Shown piece by piece: positions 32,232-40,763 of a stretch of 64,000 bases of DNA. The translations under genes were made by a program, and so were the position numbers. The notes under the pieces are model-generated. The model saw only the letters and a list, made by a program, of their open reading frames with translations. It did not search any database and was not told the origin of the DNA. Source of the stretch: Fulvivirgaceae bacterium JP3-4 (GTDB lineage: Bacteria > Bacteroidota > Bacteroidia > Cytophagales > Cyclobacteriaceae); the NCBI GenBank assembly GCA_029309925.1, contig JARKND010000005.1:1488001-1552000 (forward strand), given 5' to 3'. Position 1 is the stretch's first letter; every line of letters starts with the position of its first letter.

Positions 32232-35066
32232 TTAGTTCCCCAGCATCACAAACGCTCCCCAGTAGTACGGATCTTTGTATTTCGTCATGAGCTGGAGCTG
32301 AGCCTGCTTAAATGCCTTTTGCTTGTTACCAAGCTTGATCCAGTTCGTGTAAAAGTTCGTCATGAGCTGCTGCGTTGCTGCATCATCAACTTTCCAGAGG
32401 CTCATGATCAGCGCTTCCGCACCCGCTACCTGGAAGGCGCGTTGCAAACCATAAACCCCTTCTCCTGCCTTCACGTCACCGAGACCGGTTTCGCACGCGC
32501 TCAAAACAATCAGGCTTGTTCCCTGCAGATTAAGATTCATCGCTTCGTAAGCAGTAAGCACTCCGTTGTCGTTGCTCTCGAGGTTCGGCATTGCTGATCC
32601 GCTCACCGTTCCTGCAGCGCCAGCAAGCATAAGACCGGAGCGTAGCAGCGGGTTGTCATTTGCATTTTCAAGGTGCACACCAAAGGCAGAACCTTCGCGT
32701 TCAACATCTTTGAGGAAGTATCCATGCGTGGCGATGTGGAGAAGCATTGGCCCTTTTACATTCTTCAGGCTTGCTTCGCTTGCACTTTTCTGCGTGAGCT
32801 GCACCACCTGGTAGCCGGAAGCTTTCAGAAGTTTTGCAATGCCGTCAACTTCCACCTTTGTTCCCGGTAATGCATTGATGCTCGCGCCACCGTAGTCTGG
32901 AAAGCCTAGGAGTGTAGCATTCTTTTTGGGAACGCCAGCTTTTTTCGCGCGAAGCGAAATCAGATCCTTTGAATTACCAAGAATTGTAAGATCGTAGCGA
33001 TTGATAATATAGTCGCCACCGGTCTTCTTCAGGGTGTTCAGGTTAAGCTGGTTGTAAACGCCATCCGGAGAAATGTAGATCGACTTTTTGCCTTGAAGTT
33101 CCGGATCGATTTTCGCCCAGTATTGATCATATGAATATTCATCCGCTACTTTCTGCTGGATCACGTTCCGGTAGTATTTCGAATAGCGTGTGTCCAGTTG
33201 CTGGCCATTCTCGAGTATGACAAGTTTCGGTAGCTCGGTACTCTTCGTTAATATCAGTGCTACGTATTTCGACTCAGGCGTAAACTTCTGTGCGAAATTC
33301 TGAATGCGGATGATTTCCACAATCGCTTCATTGTCTGCGAGCAGGTTTCTGATCTGAGAAAAGTTTGTTTTTGATGCGCCATAGTTCTGCGAGAAATCCT
33401 TCGAACGTTCGGAAAGCTTTTTTTCCATTGCGTTAGCCGCACGCTCGAGCGAGTCGAGATTGATCTTCTGTTCAGTCAACTCGCCCTTTGAGTAAGCGTA
33501 AAGACGCGCGAGGTTTTCTTTCTGATCGATCCATGAAACATAATCTTTGATAAGTTGCGCATCACCGCTGGAAAAAATACTCTGCTTTACTTTATTCGTT
33601 GAATTGAGAAGCAATGCTTTTGTTGCGATCTGGTATTCGTACAAATCGATGAGTATGTTTTTGTTGGTGACGCTCGCATCCAGGGCGAAATTGTAAAACC
33701 GCTGGAATCGTGGCGACAACACATCCCAGTACTTCGTTTTTTCCGATTCACTCATCGGAGGGAAATAGCGGTTAATGAAGTCAAGAGAGTTGTCCATCAC
33801 CTCACGATACAACATGTAGGCGTGATCGATGTTTTTCTTTTTCCAGTGGAGAATGGCCAGATCTTCTTTTGCCTGTGCGTAAAGAGGATGCGTTTTTCCA
33901 AATGTCTCTTCCCGAATGACTACCGTCTTGTCAAGCAACGGCTCCGCTTCGTTGTATCGGTCTTTGTACCTGTAGAAATTTCCGAGGTCGCTGATGGCTT
34001 TCGCATACGCGGGATTATTTTCTCCGAAATTTGACTTGTAGATGTTGCCAGACTTCTTCAGCAACTCTTCAACTTTGTCATCCTTACCCATCACAATGTA
34101 TAAGGCTGCCTGGTTGTTGAGCATGCTGGCATAATCCGGATTATTCTTGCCAAGACGTTTCTCCATTCCTAAATAAATTGCTTCGGCTTCAGGATACTTG
34201 CCCATCTGCTGATACAACAACGCCAGGTTTGACAGGAATTTCAGGTGATTGGTAGACTTACTGCTTTGCAGTTTCTCCGCGATCGCGATAGCGTTCTTCA
34301 ATACCTTTTCGGCTTCTTCATATCGTCCGATGGTCTGAAACAGCATCGCCTGGTTATTCAGCACGATGGAGTAAGGCATGGCCGACTGAAGATTGTTCTT
34401 AGCCAGAATATCCAGTGCTGCCGAAAGGTCCTTTTCAGACTCATTAAATCTTCCAAGGTTGTAGTGGAGGACACCATAATTGTTGAGTGACGCTGCGACA
34501 CCGGGATTCTGTTCTCCCAGTTTTGTTTTGCGCATGTCGAGCGCTTCGGCTGTGAAGGATTCCGCCTGGGTGAAACGTCCCATGGTAGCATAGAGCAGGC
34601 CCTGGCTTGAAATTGTTTTAAGATAGCCGAGGTCATCCGTAAGTCCGGCTTCTTCGTAAGCTGTTTTAGCAAGTGTGAATTTTTTTTCCGCCATCGCAAA
34701 CCTTCCATAGCCATACAGCAGCTCGCCCGACTGGCGATGGCCGCGCGCTTTTTGTTCGTCAGTGAGCTCAGCGTTTTTGTAGAACGATGCGGTAATTCCG
34801 GCTATTGAAGTCGCCTTTGCGGCAAATTCACCTTTTTCCTTGATGTCAAACAAACCTGAGTTGTCACTGAGCAGAATGGCGTAGTCAAAGTCCGCTGAGT
34901 CGAATTCCGCGCGGGCTTTTTCCATCTGACCGGCTGCGAAGGATGTGGCTTTATTGAGGTTATCTTTGGTGGCAAGACTCTTCGCCCGGTTCTTCAGACC
35001 TTCCAGCACCTGCGCCTGAGTCGATACGGTGATAAGCAATGCGATCAACCCAAAAATGACTTTCAT
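32232..35066 (-). CDS. Secreted TPR-CHAT caspase-like peptidase
   Basis: 944 residues with a signal peptide (MKVIFGLIALLITVSTQA). Residues about 100-450 contain at least seven TPR units of about 42 residues (for example SLNNYGVLHYNLGRFNESEKDL and LSNLALLYQQMGKYPEAEAIY). A coiled-coil region follows, then the CHAT peptidase domain (about 640-944) with the catalytic dyad histidine H781 (LHIATHGYF) and cysteine C858 (VLSACETGLGD), plus AFQVAGAEALIMSLWKVDD. The dyad is complete, so the enzyme should be active. Export to the periplasm or cell surface separates it from cytosolic CHAT effectors of type III-E CRISPR systems. Substrate unknown. Preceded by a TACCTTTG promoter box. Confidence 0.88.
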   Translation of the reverse strand: MKVIFGLIALLITVSTQAQVLEGLKNRAKSLATKDNLNKATSFAAGQMEKARAEFDSADFDYAILLSDNSGLFDIKEKGEFAAKATSIAGITASFYKNAELTDEQKARGHRQSGELLYGYGRFAMAEKKFTLAKTAYEEAGLTDDLGYLKTISSQGLLYATMGRFTQAESFTAEALDMRKTKLGEQNPGVAASLNNYGVLHYNLGRFNESEKDLSAALDILAKNNLQSAMPYSIVLNNQAMLFQTIGRYEEAEKVLKNAIAIAEKLQSSKSTNHLKFLSNLALLYQQMGKYPEAEAIYLGMEKRLGKNNPDYASMLNNQAALYIVMGKDDKVEELLKKSGNIYKSNFGENNPAYAKAISDLGNFYRYKDRYNEAEPLLDKTVVIREETFGKTHPLYAQAKEDLAILHWKKKNIDHAYMLYREVMDNSLDFINRYFPPMSESEKTKYWDVLSPRFQRFYNFALDASVTNKNILIDLYEYQIATKALLLNSTNKVKQSIFSSGDAQLIKDYVSWIDQKENLARLYAYSKGELTEQKINLDSLERAANAMEKKLSERSKDFSQNYGASKTNFSQIRNLLADNEAIVEIIRIQNFAQKFTPESKYVALILTKSTELPKLVILENGQQLDTRYSKYYRNVIQQKVADEYSYDQYWAKIDPELQGKKSIYISPDGVYNQLNLNTLKKTGGDYIINRYDLTILGNSKDLISLRAKKAGVPKKNATLLGFPDYGGASINALPGTKVEVDGIAKLLKASGYQVVQLTQKSASEASLKNVKGPMLLHIATHGYFLKDVEREGSAFGVHLENANDNPLLRSGLMLAGAAGTVSGSAMPNLESNDNGVLTAYEAMNLNLQGTSLIVLSACETGLGDVKAGEGVYGLQRAFQVAGAEALIMSLWKVDDAATQQLMTNFYTNWIKLGNKQKAFKQAQLQLMTKYKDPYYWGAFVMLGN

Positions 35067-35089
35067 AAAACGATCTGGTTAGTTACATA

Positions 35090-35097
35090 CAAAGGTA
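35090..35097 (-). promoter_or_regulatory. TAnnTTTG -7 promoter element of the CHAT gene
   Basis: TACCTTTG on the minus strand, 24 bases before the ATG. It matches the Bacteroidota -7 consensus and lies just after the terminator of the preceding transcription unit. Confidence 0.5.
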
Positions 35098-35123
35098 ATA
35101 AAGCCGCTGCATACACAGTACAT

Positions 35124-35169
35124 CAAATAAAAAGACCTCTGCTTCATTCATGCGAATGAGAGAGGTCTT
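35124..35169 (-). terminator. Rho-independent terminator of the isomerase gene
   Basis: On the minus strand a 9-bp stem AAGACCTCT / AGAGGTCTT with a 20-base loop ends in a T-rich run (TTTTTATTT). It lies 17 bp after the isomerase stop codon. Confidence 0.7.
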
Positions 35170-35185
35170 CTGGATTTTTCTACTA

Positions 35186-36103
35186 TCAGAAATTGTCGCT
35201 CTCGCGGTATGCCCGGATCAGGGCCAGTTCGCCTTCCTTTCCAGGTTGCGCATTGCCATGCTCCATTCCCCAAACTCCTTTGAAGCCCTTGTTGTGAACA
35301 TGCTTAAAGATATTCTTGTAGTTCACTTCACCGGTGGTGGGTTCCTTGCGGCCAGGGTTGTCACCGATCTGGAAATACGCGATCTCATCCCAGCACTTTT
35401 CAATGTTTGGAATAATATTGCCTTCGTTGCGCTGCATGTGATAGATGTCGAACAGGATCTTGCAGGACGGACTGTTCACAGCTTTACAGATCTCGTACGT
35501 CTGATCTGAATGTCTTAAAAAGAGTTCAGGTGTATCGCTCAGCGGTTCGAGCACCATGATCAGGTTGTGCGGTTCAAAAATTTCCGCTCCGCGTCTGAGC
35601 GCATCAACAACATTTGCGGTCTGGATACCGATTGGCAGATTTCTTTCAAAGAACCCGGGAACAACGGTCATCCACTTTGCATTTACGCGCTTCGCAGCTT
35701 CAACACTTTGCTTGCATGTCTTTACAAACACATCTTTGAATTCCTGCTTTCCTGTCGTCAATGAGATCTTCCAGTTGTCGCCACCATCGACAACGAAAAC
35801 GCCCATCGTCATGCCGAGTCTTGCAAGTTCGCTGCCGATTTTTTCCTGCTCTTCAACAGGGCGCTTCAATAATCCATTGTCTTCGATCGCGCGGAAGCCC
35901 TGATCATGCATAAACTTAATCTGGTCGATGAAATTTTTTCCTGCATGATTGCTGAACATGCCATCGTGTGGCGCATAGTTCAGTTTAAAAGTCTTTTCCG
36001 CTGGAGCAGGTTTAGCTTCAGCATTTTTTCCAAACAGCTGCCCCACAGACAATGCTGAGGCAGTCGTGACAAATCCGGTCCGAAGAAAATTTCTTCTTTG
36101 CAT
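35186..36103 (-). CDS. Tat-exported hydroxypyruvate isomerase-like TIM-barrel protein
   Basis: 305 residues starting with a twin-arginine signal (MQRRNFLRTGFVTTASALSVG). The mature part is an AP-endonuclease-2-like (xylose isomerase-like) TIM barrel with the metal-ligand regions VLEPLSDTPE, ILFDIYHMQRNEGN, YFQIGDNPGRKEP and WGMEHGNAQPG. These match the hydroxypyruvate isomerase (Hyi) branch; the ligands are E, D, H and E. The export signal suggests it acts on a sugar derivative in the periplasm rather than in glyoxylate metabolism. The substrate is not certain. It is followed by a terminator and preceded by a small ABM-like gene in the same direction, 17 bp apart. Confidence 0.85.
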   Translation of the reverse strand: MQRRNFLRTGFVTTASALSVGQLFGKNAEAKPAPAEKTFKLNYAPHDGMFSNHAGKNFIDQIKFMHDQGFRAIEDNGLLKRPVEEQEKIGSELARLGMTMGVFVVDGGDNWKISLTTGKQEFKDVFVKTCKQSVEAAKRVNAKWMTVVPGFFERNLPIGIQTANVVDALRRGAEIFEPHNLIMVLEPLSDTPELFLRHSDQTYEICKAVNSPSCKILFDIYHMQRNEGNIIPNIEKCWDEIAYFQIGDNPGRKEPTTGEVNYKNIFKHVHNKGFKGVWGMEHGNAQPGKEGELALIRAYRESDNF

Positions 36104-36120
36104 AACGTTTAAAGTATTGA

Positions 36121-36438
36121 TTAGTTGATAGGTTCAAATTCGGAAAACATTTCGGAAAACTCCGGGATATTTTTGGCAACCTCAAAGTCGCACACCTCGC
36201 CAAATCGCCCCCACAGTTTCTGCACCTCAGGATTTCCGTGTGCCTGATCAATGGCGCTGCGCGATAACCACTCAAATACTTCGATTATGCACTTGTCTTT
36301 CGACTGCATCACGATTGGCTTCCGGTCAGTAACAAGGTTTTGTCCTTTCAGGATGGGAAGGTGTTCTTTCACGAGCTGGAGCAGCTCCTTTTCCTTACCG
36401 GCTTTCGGACGATAGATCGCAAATGTAATTCGGCCCAT
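36121..36438 (-). CDS. Small dimeric alpha-beta barrel protein (ABM-like)
   Basis: 105 residues. The order of elements (ITFAIYRPKAGKEKELLQLVKEHLPILK, KCIIEVFEWLSRSAIDQAH, and VQKLWGRFGEVCDFE) follows the dimeric ferredoxin-like fold of antibiotic-biosynthesis-monooxygenase and NIPSNAP-type proteins. No catalytic residues can be assigned. It is the first gene before the Tat-exported isomerase and probably co-transcribed with it. Confidence 0.65.
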   Translation of the reverse strand: MGRITFAIYRPKAGKEKELLQLVKEHLPILKGQNLVTDRKPIVMQSKDKCIIEVFEWLSRSAIDQAHGNPEVQKLWGRFGEVCDFEVAKNIPEFSEMFSEFEPIN

Positions 36439-36492
36439 GGTGAGTTTGTTAGGGAGAATAAGTTATAAAGATTTGACGGTAAAATCCAACCC

Positions 36493-36522
36493 GTTGATAA
36501 TCCGCTAAAGATCGTACTTTTG
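36493..36522 (+). promoter_or_regulatory. -33/-7 promoter of the RNA methyltransferase gene
   Basis: GTTG at 36493-36496 and TACTTTTG at 36515-36522 are separated by 18 bp, a close match to the Bacteroidota TTTG-N19-TAnnTTTG promoter. The ATG is 16 bp downstream. This is the best complete promoter in the window. Confidence 0.6.
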
Positions 36523-36538
36523 TGCCCAACATCAGACC

Positions 36539-37732
36539 ATGAGACTTCACCGTTCTACTTCCGAAGCTGTCGTTAACGCCCTGGATTCAATCTTCGGAGG
36601 AAAGCGCTATGCCGATAAAGTCATTGAAAAAGTACTAAAGTCAAATCCCAAGTGGGGTGCCCGCGACAGGCGCTTCATTGCCGAGACTACCTACGACATC
36701 GTGCGATGGTATTTGTTGCTGAAGCGGATCACCGATGCCAAAGGCGATGATTACTGGAAGCTGCTTGCCGGATGGTGTGCCTTGAATGACGTTGACCTGC
36801 CCGCGTGGGACGAGTTCAAGGGAATCAACGTTCGGAAAGTACGCGATGAAGAACAAAAAGCGAGGGCAGTGCGCAGAGTCCGCGAGTCGATTCCGGAATG
36901 GCTCGATGAACTGGGGGAGCAGGAGCTTGGCAAACTTTGGGATAAAGAGTTGCAGGCTTTAAATGAGGAGGCGCAGGTTGTACTTCGCGTAAACACGTTA
37001 AAGATTTCGAAAAAAGAATTGCGCGATCGGCTTGCGGATGACGAGATAGCAACGCATTCCGTTGAAGGTTTTCCGGATGCGCTGGTGCTCGAGGAGCGTC
37101 AGAATGTTTTTGGTAATCCTGCCTTCAAGGAAGGATTGTTTGAAGTGCAGGATGCAGCTTCCCAGATGATTGCCCCCTTTCTGCGTATCGAGCCGGGAAT
37201 GCGCGTGATCGATGCGTGCGCTGGTGCGGGAGGAAAGACACTTCATCTCGCAGCGCTGATGAAAAACAAGGGAAGAATCATTTCCATGGATGTCGAGGAG
37301 TGGAAACTGGATGAGCTTTCGAAACGTGCGCGTAGGGCGGGCGTTAGTAACATGGAAACGCGTTTTATAGAATCGTCAAAGACAGTTAAGCGCCTGGAAA
37401 ACAGCGCTGACCGGCTTCTGCTTGATGTGCCGTGCTCGGGCCTTGGCGTGCTGCGCAGGAACCCGGACGCAAAATGGAAGCTTTCCCTGGAGTTTATTGC
37501 CAAGGTGAAAGAACTGCAGCAACACATCCTCAACGATTATTGCCTCATGGTGAAACCTGGCGGACTGATGGTGTATTCCACGTGCAGCGTTCTCTCTTCC
37601 GAAAACGAAAAGCAGGTAAAACAATTTCTTGAAGCAAAAGGTGATCAGTTTGAACTGATCGAAGAAAAGCGCACGTGGCCTTCTGACGGCTTCGATGGCT
37701 TTTACATGGCGCTGATCAGGAGAGTGAAATAA
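36539..37732 (+). CDS. RsmB/NOP-family RNA m5C methyltransferase
   Basis: 397 residues. The N-terminus (about 1-140) is a helical NusB-like RNA-binding part, followed by a SAM methyltransferase domain. Motifs: SAM-binding DACAGAGGKTLHLAALM, acidic IISMDVEEWKLDEL, the catalytic-cysteine motifs DVPCSGLGVLRRNPDAKW and VYSTCSVLSSENE. Both cysteines (PC and TC) are present, so it should be active. It methylates cytosine C5 in rRNA, probably 16S rRNA; the exact position cannot be told, and the protein is shorter than E. coli RsmB. Monocistronic, with its own promoter. Confidence 0.88.
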   Translation: MRLHRSTSEAVVNALDSIFGGKRYADKVIEKVLKSNPKWGARDRRFIAETTYDIVRWYLLLKRITDAKGDDYWKLLAGWCALNDVDLPAWDEFKGINVRKVRDEEQKARAVRRVRESIPEWLDELGEQELGKLWDKELQALNEEAQVVLRVNTLKISKKELRDRLADDEIATHSVEGFPDALVLEERQNVFGNPAFKEGLFEVQDAASQMIAPFLRIEPGMRVIDACAGAGGKTLHLAALMKNKGRIISMDVEEWKLDELSKRARRAGVSNMETRFIESSKTVKRLENSADRLLLDVPCSGLGVLRRNPDAKWKLSLEFIAKVKELQQHILNDYCLMVKPGGLMVYSTCSVLSSENEKQVKQFLEAKGDQFELIEEKRTWPSDGFDGFYMALIRRVK

Positions 37733-37771
37733 TGCAAATCCTTTATCGTTAGGAAGTGTGACCTTGATCTT

Positions 37772-38212
37772 TCATTGCCACCGTAGACCCTTTTGGTAGT
37801 GCTTAATAAACGAGTCATACTCTTCTGCAAACGTAACCTTCTTGTGGTGTTCAGGTTGATTTAGAATATACTTGCACACATTATCTACGTGAGCTTTAGA
37901 CACGGAGAATGCGGAAGCCGATTGCTGCCATGCAAATTTTTCAAGACAAAGCTGATTTTCATTGATAAATCGCTCGCTGCTATCCGCGATCACGGAGGCA
38001 ATTGCTTCTTCCGATATTCTCGCTGAGCGCGAAATAAGAAGATGCACATGCTCTGGGTTTGCGTAAATCGCATACAACTTGGAGTCATGATTGTTAACGA
38101 TCCCCGTAAAATATTTTTCTATCCTTATCCTGCGATTCTCTGCAATTAAAGGAAGACGATTTTGGGTAGTAAAAACAAAATGGGTAAAGAGGTTGTGGAA
38201 CGCGACTTTCAT
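37772..38212 (-). CDS. REP-associated tyrosine transposase (RAYT, IS200-like)
   Basis: 146 residues of the Y1 transposase (IS200/IS605 TnpA) fold in its REP-associated form. The HUH motif is H55-x-H57 in NPEHVHLLIS, and the catalytic tyrosine is Y115 in DNVCKYILNQPEHH. The N-terminus KVAFHNLFTHFVFTTQNRLPLI matches the family opening FxHxVFxTKxR. The C-terminus ends in FAEEYDSFIKHYQKG, common in Bacteroidota RAYTs. All catalytic residues are intact. It sits next to, and reads away from, two repeat units with eight copies of a REP-like 12-mer, the usual arrangement for a RAYT. The ATG at 38212 was chosen to give the family N-terminus. Confidence 0.9.
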   Translation of the reverse strand: MKVAFHNLFTHFVFTTQNRLPLIAENRRIRIEKYFTGIVNNHDSKLYAIYANPEHVHLLISRSARISEEAIASVIADSSERFINENQLCLEKFAWQQSASAFSVSKAHVDNVCKYILNQPEHHKKVTFAEEYDSFIKHYQKGLRWQ

Positions 38213-38374
38213 AATTGAGCAATTAAGCAAACGGAAATTATTGTCATTTTGGTTTATATCAAAAATTAATTCAGCTTAACTTAATTTCATCGAAAGAAAT
38301 AACAAGAATGGAAGGGCTATTTTTTGGATTTACTATCCTGCATTTGGTTGAGGGAAGCTGGGGAGAGTCAAGTT

Positions 38375-38632
38375 GATGGATGGTGTGCAATTTTCAATGA
38401 TGTCATCTACGAGACGCACTGATTAACCTTATTACCCTAGTAGCAAGAGCATCTACTGGATGATAAACCTTATTACCTCCCTCTTGTTATGTCCGGAATC
38501 CTACCGATGTGCCACTAACCGAATAAGGTAATAAGGTATGATGTGAACCAGGAACAACGTGCTATTAAGGTAATAAGGTTGCGTTGCGTTCTGTGAAATT
38601 AATTATGGCTGAGTTTGTGTATTATGCAACAA
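38375..38632. repeat. REP-like composite repeat unit 1
   Basis: About 258 bp, repeated at 38641-38896. It carries the 12-mer AACCTTATTACC at 38425 and 38466 and its inverse GGTAATAAGGTA/T at 38527 and 38569. The whole unit can fold into a large nested hairpin. Between the forward 12-mers lies a small hairpin AGTAG...CTACT, recalling the GTAG of classical REPs. The stretch 38213-38374 contains a 7-bp inverted repeat (AAATTAA / TTAATTT) and otherwise nothing recognisable. Confidence 0.75.
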
Positions 38633-38640
38633 GTACGACT

Positions 38641-38896
38641 GATGGAGTGTGCGCAATTTTCAATGATGTCATTTACGACACGCGCTGATTTAACCTTATT
38701 ACCTAAGTAGCAACAGCATCTACTGGTTAATAAACCTTATTACCTTCCTCGTGTTATGTTAGGAATCCTAGCGATTTGCTACTAACCGAATTAGGTAATA
38801 AGGCATAATGTGAACCAAGAACTGCTACTAAGGTAATAAGGTTGGGTGGCGTTCTGTGGAATTAACTACCGCTGGTTTTAGTGCGTTATGCAACCA
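38641..38896. repeat. REP-like composite repeat unit 2
   Basis: Second copy, about 85-90% similar by eye. The 12-mers are at 38692 and 38733 (forward) and 38794 and 38832 (inverse), and the AGTAG...CTACT hairpin is kept. Units start 266 bp apart. The repeat ends a few bases before the stop codon of the NagB-family gene. Confidence 0.75.
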
Positions 38897-38909
38897 ATCG
38901 CGGAAATAG

Positions 38910-39644
38910 TTATGCAGTCAGTGTCAGTCGTGATGCTGCAGCCTGATCTACAATGACCAATCCGTGGTTGAGGGTTTGCATGATACTGCCCGGCACCTGC
39001 TCCGTCACTGGACCCTCAACAATTTTCTGAATGATCTGCGACTTCTTTTCCCCGGCTGCAATCACGATCGCGGTCTTTGCTTCCGAAATGTGCCTTAAGC
39101 CAAGTGTGATACCTTGTTTCAAAGTCGTAGCGTTGCTGAAATATTTCTGCGCGACATTTTTCGTAGACTCTTCAAGCTCGACTACGTGGCAATAATTTGA
39201 AAAGGATGAGCCAGGCTCGTTCAGGCCGAGGTGTCCGTTCAGTCCAACGCCTACCACAATCAGATCAATTCCACCGTGACTCAGAATAACTTCATCAACC
39301 TTCCTGCATTCTGCGCGGAGGTCTGCTGCTTTCGCGTTGAAAAAGATAATCTGATCAGTTCGGACGCGTGCCGGATCAAAGAACTTTTCATACATGTAGT
39401 GCTGGCAGCTGCCCAGGTCGTTGCGATCCATGCCTACCCATTCATCCAGCCCGACAAATTTGCACTGGCTGAAATCGGCCTTGCCTTCGTTTATCCTGTC
39501 GACCAGGATGTCAAGCATTCCGGTGGGTGAATCTCCTGACGGAAAACAAAGTAAGCTCTGCGGCTTACGGGCAACCTGATCGAGAACAAGGTCGGCAGCC
39601 GCGGCCGACATGTCCTGATAGGTTTGTCGGATGATGACGTTCAT
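38910..39644 (-). CDS. NagB/AgaI-family amino-sugar-6-phosphate deaminase
   Basis: 244 residues of the NagB/RpiA/6-phosphogluconolactonase fold: FPSGDSPTGMLDIL near the N-terminus, KFVGLDEWVGM with the catalytic aspartate region, and GVGLNGHLGLNEPG, the amino-sugar-isomerase signature with its catalytic histidine. The GHLGLNEPG form is closer to galactosamine-6-phosphate isomerases (AgaI) than to NagB proper (GHIAFNEP), so the substrate is either glucosamine- or galactosamine-6-phosphate. It would release ammonia and a ketohexose phosphate. It is 3 bp behind the Dabb gene on the same strand. Confidence 0.85.
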   Translation of the reverse strand: MNVIIRQTYQDMSAAAADLVLDQVARKPQSLLCFPSGDSPTGMLDILVDRINEGKADFSQCKFVGLDEWVGMDRNDLGSCQHYMYEKFFDPARVRTDQIIFFNAKAADLRAECRKVDEVILSHGGIDLIVVGVGLNGHLGLNEPGSSFSNYCHVVELEESTKNVAQKYFSNATTLKQGITLGLRHISEAKTAIVIAAGEKKSQIIQKIVEGPVTEQVPGSIMQTLNHGLVIVDQAAASRLTLTA

Positions 39645-39647
39645 GAA

Positions 39648-40055
39648 CTAAACGTCAATCGAATCGTACACAAGTACTCTTTCCCAGAGATGACTGTACT
39701 GCTCGGCAAATTTTTTGTGAAGGGGATGTACCTGGTAGGCGTTCTGCCCTTCCAAGTCATCGAAGAACATGAGTTCTGAAACGTGGTAGCTGTTGTCAAC
39801 GACATCGCGTTTTTCTGTGGCTGCCGGAACCCCGATGTGAAGTTTTTTAATCGACTCAATTTTCTCGAGCGTACGGAGTCCTTCAATGAGTTTTTGCTGG
39901 TCTTCCTTTGAGTTTGGATTCTTCAGCCAAAAAAATACGTGGTGGAGCAGCTGTTTTTTATTTTTCTTTTCCATAGTCGGCATGGCGGATGCTGCTGCAC
40001 TGGCGCCCAGGGCTGCTGCGGTGGCAACAAACGTTCTTCTGTTTTGCTTATTCAT
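39648..40055 (-). CDS. Exported Dabb (stress-responsive alpha-beta barrel) protein
   Basis: 135 residues. A twin-arginine-like leader ([22 protein letters not shown]) precedes a Dabb domain: [68 protein letters not shown]. The HxF...L and YQVHPxH pattern is typical. The biochemical role of the family is not known. Probably co-transcribed with the NagB-family gene. Confidence 0.85.
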   Translation of the reverse strand: MNKQNRRTFVATAAALGASAAASAMPTMEKKNKKQLLHHVFFWLKNPNSKEDQQKLIEGLRTLEKIESIKKLHIGVPAATEKRDVVDNSYHVSELMFFDDLEGQNAYQVHPLHKKFAEQYSHLWERVLVYDSIDV

Positions 40056-40059
40056 TGTT

Positions 40060-40067
40060 CAAAGTTA
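40060..40067 (-). promoter_or_regulatory. TAnnTTTG -7 promoter element of the Dabb-nagB-like unit
   Basis: TAACTTTG on the minus strand, only four bases before the ATG at 40055. A transcript starting at the usual distance would begin at or near the A of ATG, that is, be leaderless. Confidence 0.4.
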
Positions 40068-40176
40068 AACGGGGAGGAAGTTATGACGTTTCCCGTTCAA
40101 AAGAAAGTGAAATTAGTCAATTTGACTATATGGTGTTTGGGTCAGTTGAGATTGTCGCCATCAGGCAAAAGAAATA

Positions 40177-40346
40177 CGACCCTTCAGGGTCGCTTGCGGC
40201 TTGGACCGTATTTGCTATGAACATTTGATCTCTTCGAGGTCACCAAGGCAGTTATTGGAATAAACAGACTGATTAGGGAATGCCTACTCCGCATACAGTC
40301 AAGCGCTTTGGACCACCCGATCCCGAAGGGAGCATATGTTTATAGA
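40177..40346. repeat. Hairpin-bounded interspersed repeat, copy 1
   Basis: Left hairpin CGACCCTTCAGGGTCG, then GAACATTTGATCTCTTCGAGGTCA, a variable middle with CAGTCAAGCGCTTTG, and a right hairpin GATCCCGAAGGGAGCATATG followed by TTTATAG. First of three copies in a 0.9-kb gene-free island (40056-41014). No coding potential. Confidence 0.7.
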
Positions 40347-40429
40347 CACCTTACGCTGCTTCGCAATAGACCGAAGTTTCATCTCGTTTGGGTGAATTGG
40401 AATTGCGTTTCATCACACTCAAAAAAGAT

Positions 40430-40646
40430 ACGACCCTTCGGGGTCGCCTGGGCTTTGGATTGTGTCGGCTATAAACATTTGACTCTTCGAGGTCAGAAAA
40501 GCATTTTCTTACAATTGGAAAGATCGACAAGGCGAGTGTGCACTATCTACCCGTACGCTGTCAAGCGCTGTGCGGCCACCGGACCCGAAGGGATCACATG
40601 TTTATAGTAAACACCACCATATGAACGAGCGACCCCGAAGGGGTCG
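40430..40646. repeat. Hairpin-bounded interspersed repeat, copy 2
   Basis: Left hairpin CGACCCTTCGGGGTCG, then TATAAACATTTGACTCTTCG, the middle TGTCAAGCGCTGTGCGGCCA, the right hairpin ACCCGAAGGGATCACATG plus TTTATAG, and a closing hairpin GCGACCCCGAAGGGGTCG. The closing hairpin is the inverse-type copy of the left one. Confidence 0.7.
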
Positions 40647-40763
40647 AATGCCTGTTTGACAACGCGAATTAATTTGGAAGTGTGTGTTCTCGAAGATATC
40701 TTAAGACGATTGACACAAGAGCGCGAAAAAATCCTATACATCCCTCACCCACGTTCAACGAAT

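Noticed and set aside
32232-35066. CHAT gene as part of a CRISPR-associated (Craspase-like) or gasdermin defence system
   Set aside because: The protein carries a signal peptide and no cas7-11, gasdermin or nuclease gene is nearby.
38425-38843. Possible CRISPR or iteron origin from eight 12-mers
   Set aside because: The 12-mers are in two mirror-ordered sets within a duplicated unit, with non-uniform spacing; no rep or cas genes. A RAYT gene next to them explains them better.
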